Origin: Punica granatum | Lineage: Eukaryota > Streptophyta > Magnoliopsida > Myrtales > Lythraceae | Length of the DNA: 64,000 bases | Direction: 5' to 3' | NCBI RefSeq assembly: GCF_007655135.1 | Contig: NC_045128.1 | Span: 17,004,230-17,068,229 of the forward strand | Part shown: one piece after another, positions 12,094 to 21,610 of the stretch | Layout of the letters: each line of letters starts with the position of its first letter | Numbering within the stretch: position 1 is the first letter of the stretch | Translations under genes and position numbers: made by a program | Notes under the pieces: generated by a model | What the model saw: the letters and a program-made list of their open reading frames with translations, nothing else | Database searches by the model: none | Told to the model about the DNA's origin: nothing

Positions 12094-14035
12094 GCTCTAC
12101 TCGAATCCAAATCTTCGACGCGTTGATTCGAACCCATCCGAAGAATGTCTCGGAGAGCCCGGACCCATATACTTCAGGGAAGGGCTCGACGAAGACAGTC
12201 TAGTACCTGAGATAGAAGAGAGTTTGCACCGCCTCGAGGATCGCCAACTCACCTCTGTCGAGCCAACGGAAGAGATTAACGTAGGCACCAAGGACGAGCC
12301 CCGCAACATAAAGATTGGCACGGGTCTCGACCCAACGCAACGAGCTCGAATGATTGACTTCCTAACAAGATACCAAGAAGTCTTTGCCTGGTCCTACGCC
12401 GATATGCCGGGTCTAGACCCGTCGATAGTAAAGCACTTCTTCCCGCTAGACACTGAGAAGTTCCCGCCCAAACGGCAGCAATTGCGACGGCAACGGGCAA
12501 GCCTCCTTCTCCGCATCAAGGAAGAGGTTGTCAAGCAGATCAACGCGGGCTTTCTCGAGGTCTGCAACTATTCCGAATGGGTGGCAAACATTGTGCCGGT
12601 GGAGAAGAAAGACGGAAGGGTTCGAGTCTGCATCGACTATCGGGACCTCAATAAGGCCAGCCCCAAAGACAACTTTCCCTTGGCCCACATCGACATACTA
12701 GTCGATAACACGGCGCGCCACGCCCAGTTTTCCTTCATGGACGGCTTCTCCGGATACAACCAAATTCGGATGGCCGAGGAAGACAAGATCAAAACGACGT
12801 TTACTACCATGTGGGGAACCTTTTGTTACCGCGTCATGCCTTTCGGCCTCAAGAACGCCGGGGCAACTTATCAGAGGGCTATGGTCACATTGTTCCACGA
12901 CATGATGCACAAAGAAGTCGAGGTCTATGTCGACGACATGATTGCCAAGTCCAAAGAAGGAGAAGATCACCTCGTCAATCTGAAACGTCTTTTCGACCGC
13001 TTACAAGAGTACAAGCTTCGGCTTAATCCGACAAAATGCACGTTCGGCGCTCGATCGGGAAAGCTACTAGGATTCGTGGTTAGCGAGCGCGGTATCAAGG
13101 TAGATCCCGATAAAGTCAAGGCGATTAAGGAGCTTCCTCCGCCATCCTCGGTCCGCGAAGTACGAGGCTTCCTAGGGCGATTGAATTACATCGCACGATT
13201 CATTGCAAACCTGATAGACAAATGCCAACCACTCTTTCGCTTGCTCCGCAAGAACGCGGCGATCGAATGGGACGAAGAATGTCAGAAGGCCTTTGACACC
13301 ATCAAGGCGTATTTGGTCCAACCGCCGGTATTGGTCCCGCCTACACCGGGCCGTCCCCTCGTACTTTACCTAACAGTGCGCCGCCAATCATTAGGATGCA
13401 TGCTGGGACAGGAGGAGGAGTCCACACACACAGAGCGCGCGATCTACTACCTGAGCAAAAAGTTCACCGATGGAGAGTCCAATTACCCGAAAATCGAGAA
13501 GATGTGCTGCGCATTGGTGTGGGTCATGCAAAGGCTCCGACAATACACGCTTTATCACACGGTCTGCTTGCTGTCAAAGGCAGACCCCCTGAAATATTTA
13601 CTCGACAGTCCTTCCTCCATGCGGAACCTCGCCAAATGGCGTTGTCAGTTGACGGAATATGACATCGAGTACATGTCCCGCACTTCGGTCAAGGGGCAAG
13701 CGATCGTGGATCATTTGGCAGAATTCCCAATTGAAGACCACACACCGATTAATCCCGACTTCCCGGATGAAGGGATTCTCCAAGTAGACGACGAGGGAGA
13801 GAAATCGGGGTGGAAGATGTACTTTGACGGCGCCGTCAATTCCATGAGATCAAGTATCGGCGCAGTACTGATATCCCCGGACGGACACTATTACCCGGTA
13901 GCGGCAAAGATCGACTTCCCGTGCACCAATAATGTGGCCGAGTACGAGGCATGTATTCTCGGCCTACAAGCGGCGATTGATTTCCAGGTAAAAGAGCTCG
14001 AAGTATTCGGCGATTCTATACTCACTATCTTCTAG
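12094..14035 (+). pseudogene. pol exon 2: reverse transcriptase and two RNase H domains
   Basis: Residue numbers count from the codon at 12224, which is internal and not a native start. The RT has the substrate region around YRDLNKASP, first catalytic Asp in FMDG (D173) and YVDD at 235-238. The RT-linked RNase H (about 370-460) has decayed: the usual first Asp is replaced in YLTVRRQS, while ERAIYYLSKKF is kept. A second, archaeal-type RNase H follows with D535 (YFDG), E573 (AEYEA) and D597 (FGDS), the hallmark of the Tat lineage. The frame ends at TAG 14033-14035, inside this domain. Similarity resumes in the same phase straight after it, so the stop is a premature nonsense change, consistent with C to T in a CAG codon. 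It would act in reverse transcription within virus-like particles. Confidence 0.9.
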
Positions 14036-15535
14036 ACATTGGGGCAATGGAAGACAAAGGACGCAAAGCTAGTGCCATATCACGAGTACCTCGAGAAGTT
14101 AACCGAGAACTTCGAGGACATCTCGTTCACCTATACTCTGCGCATGACAAATCAATTCGCGGACGCGCTTGCAACGCTCGCCTCCATGGTAAGCATCACG
14201 AAGGAAAACCTTATCGAGCCCCTTGAGATTGAGATAGCCGAAGGACCGGCACACTGCAACTCAATCGAAGCATCCGAGGCAAAGCCGTGGTATGAAGACA
14301 TCAAAAACCTTCTACGAACCGGCCAATACCCCCCATTCGCCGACCGCCGCGATCGGAAGACTCTTAGACGCCTCGCGATACATTACTTTTTGAGCGGCGA
14401 GATACTCTACCGCCGCTCCTTCGACTCCACACTCCTCCGGTGCATCGACGAACACGAATCGCGACGTCTCATGGAGGAAGTGCACGGGGGAAACTGTGGA
14501 CCTCATATGAACAGGCTCATGCTTGCTAAGAAGATCATGCGCCTAGGCTATTATTGGTCCACCATGGAGATTGATTGTGTGAAGCATGTCAGGCATTGTC
14601 ACCGATGTCAGGTTTACGCCGATCAGATTAAAGCGCCGCCCAACGAACTGCGCCCTATGACGGCACCATGGCCTTTTTCAATGTGGGGGATGGATGTGAT
14701 TGGCCCGATCAACCCCAAAGCGTCTAACGGACACATGTTCATTTTGGTGGCAATTGACTACTTCACCAAGTGGATCGAAGCCGTTACTCTTCCGTCAGTC
14801 ACCGCAAAAGCCGTGGCCCGTTTTCTCAGACGCGACGTCATCGCCCGATACGGGGTCCCTGCGACAATCATCACAAACAACGCCAAGAACCTGAACAACA
14901 AGGTCATCGATGAGCTCTGTGCACAATTCAAAATCCGACATCGCAACTCCACCCCGTACCGTCCCCAAATGAACGGTGCGCTGGAAGCGGCGAATAAGAA
15001 CATCAAAAAGATCATTGAAAAAATGACGGTGAACTACAAGGATTGGCACGAGATGCTCCCCTATGCACTTTTGGCGTATCGTACATCCATACGGACCTCA
15101 ACCGGGGCAACCTCGTACTCGCTAGTCTATGGCATGGAGGTCGTCCTCCCAATCGAAGTAGAAATCCCTTCCATGAGGATTCTTGCTGAGGCCGAACTCA
15201 AAGAAGCAGAATGGGCAAAGCAGCGGTACGAACAGTTGAATTTCATTGATGAGAAGAGGCTGAAAGCGCTATGCCACGGACAGTGCTATTAACAAAGAAT
15301 GGCTCGAGCCTTCAACACAAGAGTCCGCCACCGCGATTTCAACCCCGGTGACCTCGTTTTGAGGAAAGTCCTACACGTCACGCCAGACTCTCGAGGGAAG
15401 TTCTCGTACAAATACGACGGCCCCTTCGTCGTCAAAGAGGTTTAATCCGGTGGAGCAGTCGTCTTGAGCGACATGGACGGCACTGAAAAAGCCCTTCCCG
15501 TCAACGCTGACGCCATTAAGAAGTATTATCCGTGA
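14036..15535 (+). pseudogene. Integrase, broken by internal stops
   Basis: Same phase as the RT. Residues count from 14039. The region starts with the end of the second RNase H and linker, then an HHCC zinc-binding module (VHGG, PHMN, CHRC, about 142-190). The core has D219 (GMDVIG) and E316 (GALEAA), but the second catalytic Asp is Asn at 280 (ITNNAKN). The spacing to E316 fits DD35E, so the domain should be inactive. A stop at 15290-15292 (TAA, consistent with a CAA codon) and another at 15443-15445 interrupt the C-terminal part, which keeps a GPF-type motif (YDGPF). The frame ends at TGA 15533-15535. No chromodomain follows, as expected for Tat. The enzyme would normally insert the cDNA into chromosomes. 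Confidence 0.9.
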
Positions 15536-15727
15536 GCACTCGTATATTCTTTATTCTCCGGGCTCCGTGCCCCTTTCATTGTAAGACATTTCCATTTCCA
15601 TTTCCGTGGACGAGCTTCAATTCCCACAATCTGCCCAATACTAAGCTCTCTCTCGAGAAAAAAAAAATTTCCCGCTAAGTCGAAAACCTTTTCGAGGCGG
15701 CCTAGGCAAAAGCTAGGGAACGAGTGG
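15536..15727 (+). other. 3' UTR of element C
   Basis: Noncoding. It includes a TTCCATTTCCATTTCC stretch, an A10 run near 15659 and the block GGCGGCCTAGGCAAAAG (about 15697-15713). That block is also found, reverse-complemented, in element B's 3' UTR. It ends at the B insertion point. The last five bases before B (15723-15727, AGTGG) are the candidate target-site duplication. Confidence 0.6.
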
Positions 15728-18557
15728 TGTACGGACCCGAATGTGGACTCTCGTCGGGGCCCGCATTGCGCGCTTTTGGATCGCGCGGCTTGGGGGTGTC
15801 CACCTTCCCGTGGGGACGTGTGACGGACACGCGTGAGAGAAGGAGTCGCCACTTATCATTTTACGACCCGAAGGTCGAGGGCGGATAAGTTACCCGGGGT
15901 CTAGGGGTATGGAACACCTAGTTTGTCGTTAAGGCATTGGTCTGTACGGAACCGGAAAATCCGTGTTCGGGGGTTCATGTTACGTGCGGGCCTATATCCC
16001 GCACACCCTTTCGGTACTCTGGTTTGCTAGGCTTGCATTTTTGTTTTATTTACCGCATGAATTAGGGTGCACTCGACTCACACGTTTTGACACCGTAACT
16101 TCGATGAATTAAACAATGTCGGTGGAGAAGCCAAGAGAGAAGTAAACCCGTGTGTCGGGGAATTGGTTCACAATCTTACGTTACAGATCATCGAACCATG
16201 GAGGTTGAATCCCTGCGTGAACCAGAACCGCGAGTTCTTGAATTTACTTGTATCTGGGCAAGCATTAGACCGATTCGATTAATTCGACTCTTGGACCGTT
16301 TACTCACCGATTGGAATTCTTACAGATTAAATGTACAAAATAAAATCCTTACAATGCTCTCGAAAACAATAAATACAAATTACAAAAGGGTCGAATTCCA
16401 GTCGTTTCGCGTTCGGTTATTATTCCACTCTAACTCACCGTGAGTTTAGGGAAAAGACCGAAGAACTAAAATTCAATGGACGCTCTCCCTGAATAGGGCG
16501 TTGGACCCTGTGAGTGTTGATTAGGGTGTTGAACCCTGTGCTCGATGATTAGGGCGTTGAACCCTAATATTATTCGGCCTAGGGATCAAGCTCGACCCGC
16601 ATGGCAAACAGGTGCGGAAAGATAACACGCATCAGGTAAATAACAGACAAGGTGTTTGTTATTATCGAGTTTACGTGTTTTAACAAGTTGTTAATCTGGG
16701 GTATTTTGGCATGCAAATCCTACCCTAGACAAACAAGCACGTGCCAATGTTTTAGCATTCGGCTTTGTTTTGAGAACTTGACAAAGAGAGTCAAATCTCG
16801 TGTGTGTGGATTGCTTTTACAGTTGTTCTGTATTGTGACACTGAATTTCCACTGAATTAGCCAAACTCGTGTTTTGACTCTATATTTGGAATCTAGAATT
16901 CCTCCTAACCATTATCTAGTGTTTGGTTAGGTCGAGTGAAAGGTTAATCAGCATTTTGCATGTTTTCTGACAGAGATAACCGTTCTAGTTACCTGAGTCT
17001 ATGTTAGGATGACAGAAACTCATCAGTTAGATAGGAAAAGGCTATGCAGATGAACCTGCACCTGAACAAGTAGCCCGTTCTTATCCCGTACTGTAGTGTT
17101 TCTGTCATGCTAACCCTGAGGATGTCGCTGAATTGTGAAAAGACGATTTTGCCCTTTATTTAAAAATTGTTTTCAGAAAAGGGGAAACATTGCAGTGCAG
17201 GCCACCTCGGCCTGTAACCGGTGTCAACCAAATCCCTGGATCGTCTAGGGTTGTGCAAGAACCCCGAAAAAGCCAAAGAACCGGTCGATCTGCCCGGAAG
17301 TAATCTAGAAAGATCTTCTGTATCCTGACCTGAGCTACCTGGAATCAGGTAAAAACTCAAGTTGAGACACAGAAGCCCTTTTCAGACGTCCATGCTACAT
17401 CGGACCGCGCGTTTCAGGTTTTGAAATTGATAAGTTTGAAAAGGGCACCAACGTCATTTGACGACTCGTCTACGCGAGTTATCAGTTAATGGCCAATTCG
17501 TGTAAACTTTATCAGTGTGAAGTGGGTTTAATCATGTGAGCGTCCCGATTAACCCGTTTGTGGAATTAATGCTTAAGGGTTGTGCCGAATGCATTAATTG
17601 TGAAAACGATTCGCGACTCGACGACCAAGACGATTCCATAAGGATCGAGGATAATTTGGTCTAATGACCGAAACTACCCTCGTCACCGAATGGACCCGAA
17701 TGAGTTATCGATACCCGAATCCATGCATGCTTTGTTTTGAAAAGACATTTTCATGCGATATTGTGACGATAATGTAAATTGCAAATTACACGAAAGCCGA
17801 GAACGGACTCAAAACGGGAAGAGGAAGCCTCATGCAACCCGTACGAGTCTAAGAGGCTCTCGGTTACTTCTCCTTGGAGATAGCCGAGAGGTCCCATGGC
17901 CCGAATGGGGTTCCACGAGGTTTCCCCGTCTTGTTTCAAATCATTTCTCGCATGCTTAAACGACAAACATTATAAATGATACGATTAAACGAAAGTAGGT
18001 ATTGCCATGATTTGAATAACGCATTCGAACATGGAAACATGCACAAACAAGTTATTTAAGGAATCGATAAAACAATACCGACTTCATACACGTGAGAAAA
18101 TACGATGAAACTCGGGAATCAAGCTTGGATCGGGTCAAGAAGATCGTTCTTTGCCCGAAAGGAGCAAGAGAGCATTCGGTCACCTCCCTTGGAGGGAAAC
18201 CCGTGAGCTCTTTGCCTTTCCCGGTCGGGATGTTCTTCTTGACTACGATCCAAGTGTTTCTCGACATGCTAGCATATAAATCAAGGATAAATATGCATGA
18301 TATAACATGGAAAATGCATAAAGATTAAAACTTGAAAATAAAACATACATAAAACCCCTTATAACTCCATAAACGCAACGAGAATGTAAAAGTCCTAGCT
18401 CCTCTAAGTAGGGAATGGTCATACCTAATCCCGAGATGCGGGATGGGACCTTCAAGAGTCGGGTTGGACCGTTGATGGGTCGGGTTTGGGCTGTTTTCCG
18501 TTGAACAGACCCGAATGGCACCAAACAGATCCGGCTGGAATGCTGGACAGACCCGAC
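15728..18557 (-). other. LTR B, R/U5 portion without genes
   Basis: Noncoding LTR DNA colinear with 1553-4500 (LTR A), 8751-10787 and 62518-64000. A 97-residue plus-strand frame at 16150-16443 recurs at 62940-63233 only because the DNA is repeated. It has no recognisable domain and runs against the element's direction. On the minus strand an AATAAA motif near 16038 could serve polyadenylation, but that is a guess. Confidence 0.6.
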
Positions 18558-19048
18558 TGGCACAAGTCGGGTCGGACGTCGCCACGGAGGCTCCCGATGG
18601 AATTTTGAGGTAAGGTCAGTGGCTCCTGACTCCTAACTGACCCCCGGAGGTGACTGTGGTGGTCGTTTGGTCCCAGAGTTATCGGGTCGACCCGTACAGC
18701 CCTGCAAAGATCACGGAAAACAGAGCACGTCTGGAAATTCGGACCCGTCTGGCACCAGTCGGGTCGGACGTCGCCACGGAGGCTTCCGATGGAATTTTGA
18801 GGCACGGTCAGCGGCTCCTGACTCCTAACTGACCCCTGGAGGTGACTGTGGTGGTTGTTTGGTCCCAGAGTTATCGGGTCGACCCGTACATCCCTGCAAA
18901 GATCACGGAAAACAGAGCACGTCTGGGAATTCGGACCCGTCTGGCACCAGTCGGGTCGGACGTCGCTACGGAGGCTCCCGATGGAATTTTGAGCAAGGCC
19001 AACGGCTCCCGACTTCTAACTCACCTCTGGAGGTGGCTGTGGTGGTCG
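18558..19048. repeat. 192-bp tandem repeat, about 2.5 copies, in LTR B
   Basis: Units start at 18558, 18750 and 18942, each beginning with GTCGGGTCGGACGTCG a few bases in; the third is partial. The homologous place in LTR A (about 4510-4735) has a single copy. This is therefore a local amplification in B's LTR, separate from the 56/57-bp satellite. Similar open frames at 18650 and 18842 are products of the repeat and are not genes. Confidence 0.85.
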
Positions 19049-19593
19049 TTTTCCGAAAAGAGTCTCGGATCGACCCAATCTGCAAGAAAACCGCACAAAC
19101 AGTCAGAAATTTCGACCCGACTGGGCAGTCGGGCTGTTTCTTCTTCCTGGGGTTAAACCGATGGGTTTTTCTTGGATTTCTTGACTTCTTGACACCCTAG
19201 GGTTGTGTGGGGAGGTGTTTGATGGGTTGTGGTAGCTCAAACCGACTTGGAAAGGCTTGAAACCCGGTTTGACATTTTTGACCCGAGAAGGACCAAATCT
19301 GTCCAGATTTTGTTCAAGGCTGGTTCTATGGTCTTGAGGCTTCAAACTTAAAATCTAAGCTCAGAAATGGATAGAGGGGGTCGAAAACATGTGGGATATG
19401 AAGTTTGGTAAAGTTTGGATTCAAGCCGGGAGGGATTCCGACTTAAGACTTTGCCCGGTTTTGCTTGGTTTTGCTTGCTGGAAATGGCTGAAGCTTGCTG
19501 TGGTTTGCTATGGAGTTTGAGAGCTTTTGAAGAGTGAGAAATGCTAGAGAGAGAGTGCTTGAAGGTGTCTCCTTAAGTTAATGACTTAGAAAG

Positions 19594-19601
19594 TATATAT
19601 A
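19594..19601 (-). promoter_or_regulatory. TATA box of LTR B
   Basis: Minus strand reads GCCTATATATAC. It is followed downstream by a leader with CACTCTCTCTCTAGC and CACTCTTCAAAAGCTCTC (19570 down to 19515), conserved in LTR A. Transcription start is expected near 19565. The satellite array lies about 2 kb upstream of it, in U3. Confidence 0.55.
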
Positions 19602-21484
19602 GGCTATGCTTAAGTGCAATTAAGTGAAGAAAAGTGCAATTAAGGGGCATGGATTAGGAGATCCGAATTTGTTTAATGAAGGAAGAAGATATTCTTGCAA
19701 GTGGCATTGATGGAGAAGAGATAAAACATTAATGAGCATTGATGGGGAGTTGGAGTGCAAGAATGAAACACTTAGATATTTTAGGGGATAAGTGTGCAAG
19801 TTGTCTTCTTATCTTCATGGAGATGAAGAAGACAAAGGAGAGGACACCTAGGGCAAGGATGGGGCGGCTAGGCCTGATCCGTGGGTCCCACGGCCTAATA
19901 GAAGAATCCGGGAGAAAGCTCGGGTCTTGATTGGTCGAGTATTCGAAGTTCGTGGTTCGAATTGAACGTTGAATTGTCGATATGCGCGAGAAAACGGGTT
20001 TAATGAGCCTGAAATTGGCATTTTTCATGGAGAAATGCCCTGGAAGCATATGAGGCTCGGAAGTCGGTTTTGCTCATTGCAGATGACCAGATCGAAGTTG
20101 TCCGCTTTTGACAGTATATCTTGTGTCTGCATCTCACGTTGGTCATTTTGACATAAATTGTCAGACAACGTGAACAATTATCCCTTAAGCCGATAATGCT
20201 AACGTGGGGCCGGAGACGTCCTAGGAGGCCGAAACTGGATTTCTCAGGATGATTTCTGAGTTGCTTGGGCTCTCCGGAGATTACTGTAATCTCTGTTTGT
20301 CGAGATCAAACCTCCAAGGACTTGAAAAGTGTATCTGAGACCTCTAAAGCACTGCTCGGGAGGTCTAGATGAGTCGTGTGATTTATTCCGACGATTCCAC
20401 ATTGAGCCTTGAGAAGGCTAGCATTGTGTAATGTAAGCATTTGGCGCCAAGTTTCCCCAAAGAAGACCTCCGGATATGGATTTCCATTGAAAATGGCTAT
20501 TTTCGCTCCTTGGAGGTTACTCGGGAAACTGAAAAGGGTTTTGCTGTCTGTTTTGCCCAATTGTGAATGTCTGCTAGAGTTTTCCGGGCAATGCGGTATG
20601 AACTTCGTTTGCCGTAATTCCATCAGACCATTCTCCAGCTATGCTCTTCTGAAGAGGGGTATGCTTGTTTTACCGTTCGGAAGTCATTTGAAGTATCTGT
20701 GTGACTTCCAAGAGACAATCTGAAGCATTGTTCATGCTCTGTGTGCTGATGGGGCATGGCCGCGTTTGATATTTGGAATTAACGTTTCTCTAGGAAACCG
20801 GCATTTTTGGACTTCCACTGAAAAGTTGTCTGTATACAGAAATTTGTTCTGTATAGAGCAGATGATTTGCAAAATGCCTTTGGGGACACGTTTTATCTGT
20901 TTGGCATTGGAGTGGATTTTTGAAGTCCAATATTGGCTATCTTCCGACGATTGAGCGAACTATCGGAAGATAGTACCGTCCGTGTGATATATTGAAAATG
21001 CCGGTTTTGGACATTGTTGAGCTCTCTGGTCGCTCTGTTGCCTTTCGGTGACCCCTGGAGTCCTTCTGTCACGTCCATGGGTCATTTGCTCAATTTTGCC
21101 GACTTGAGGATGAATAGTAATTTCTTGCTCTGCCGAGCCGTTTTCTGTATTCTGCTCAAGTCGTGGCTTGGATCATTGCTAATATCGTTGTTTGGAATGG
21201 CGAGCCAAAATGGGGTGCTGACAGCTTGCCCCTCTTTGATTGCTTGCTCGAGTAGAGGATGCAGCCAAAGATTTTAGAAGCACCCCAGTTTGATAGCAAT
21301 GATCAAGGTGGAATTTCCTATATGGCCTTCTCCTTCTTACTTTGGATATGTGGGATGTTGTACCTAATAAAATGGAGATATAGTGAGATGCACGCAATAG
21401 ACGTGTAGAGTCCGGAACAGAGATGAGATAGGCAATTAAAGTCGGGATTGACACGACGGGGACTGACCCCAGTGCAGAAAGTAA
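19602..21484 (-). other. LTR B, promoter-proximal U3 without genes
   Basis: Noncoding LTR DNA, colinear with 5294-7080 of LTR A, between the TATA box and the satellite flank. I see no domain in the short frames here. Confidence 0.6.
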
Positions 21485-21610
21485 AGTCGGGATTGACCCG
21501 AAGGGTTTGCAATATGCACGGGGCGCATACCGAATGAACTGCATGGTTCAAAGGCGCCTACCCAATGGACTTGCGGGGTGCACAAGCGCTTGCTCGGCGA
21601 GTTTGTAAGA
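21485..21610. repeat. Degenerate 31-33 bp repeats at the left edge of the satellite
   Basis: About three to four diverged units of the GCACGGGCGC...TTGC type, ending TTTGTAAGA right before the first satellite monomer. The same unit type occurs in LTR A at 7378-7560 and 7697-7790, so this marks the ancestral repeat patch from which the array adjoins. Confidence 0.65.

Larger units (their letters stand above)
11673..15727 (+). mobile_element. Element C: 5'-truncated Tat-lineage Ty3/gypsy retrotransposon
   Basis: The plus-strand element keeps the last part of pol exon 1, an intron, RT, two RNase H domains, integrase and a 3' UTR. It has no 5' LTR, primer site, ORF1, gag or protease: the left end is fused to LTR debris at 11672/11673. 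The right end is cut at 15727 by the outer LTR terminus of element B, so its own 3' LTR is not adjacent. The coding part is inactivated by stops. The 3' UTR (15646-15720) matches the reverse complement of B's 3' UTR (about 57905-57975), which ties C and B to one family group. Confidence 0.85.

Noticed and set aside
12276..15049. Minus-strand and out-of-phase frames across pol
   Set aside because: Shadows of the conserved RT and integrase coding strand with no domains of their own.
16150..16443. 97-codon plus-strand frame repeated at 62940-63233
   Set aside because: Repeated only because it lies in the two LTRs of element B. It runs opposite to the element and shows no domain.
18650..19156. 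Repeated plus-strand frames beginning MTVVVVWSQSY, similar to one at 4524
   Set aside because: Products of the 192-bp LTR repeat and its single copy in LTR A. The frames end differently and there is no sign of protein selection.
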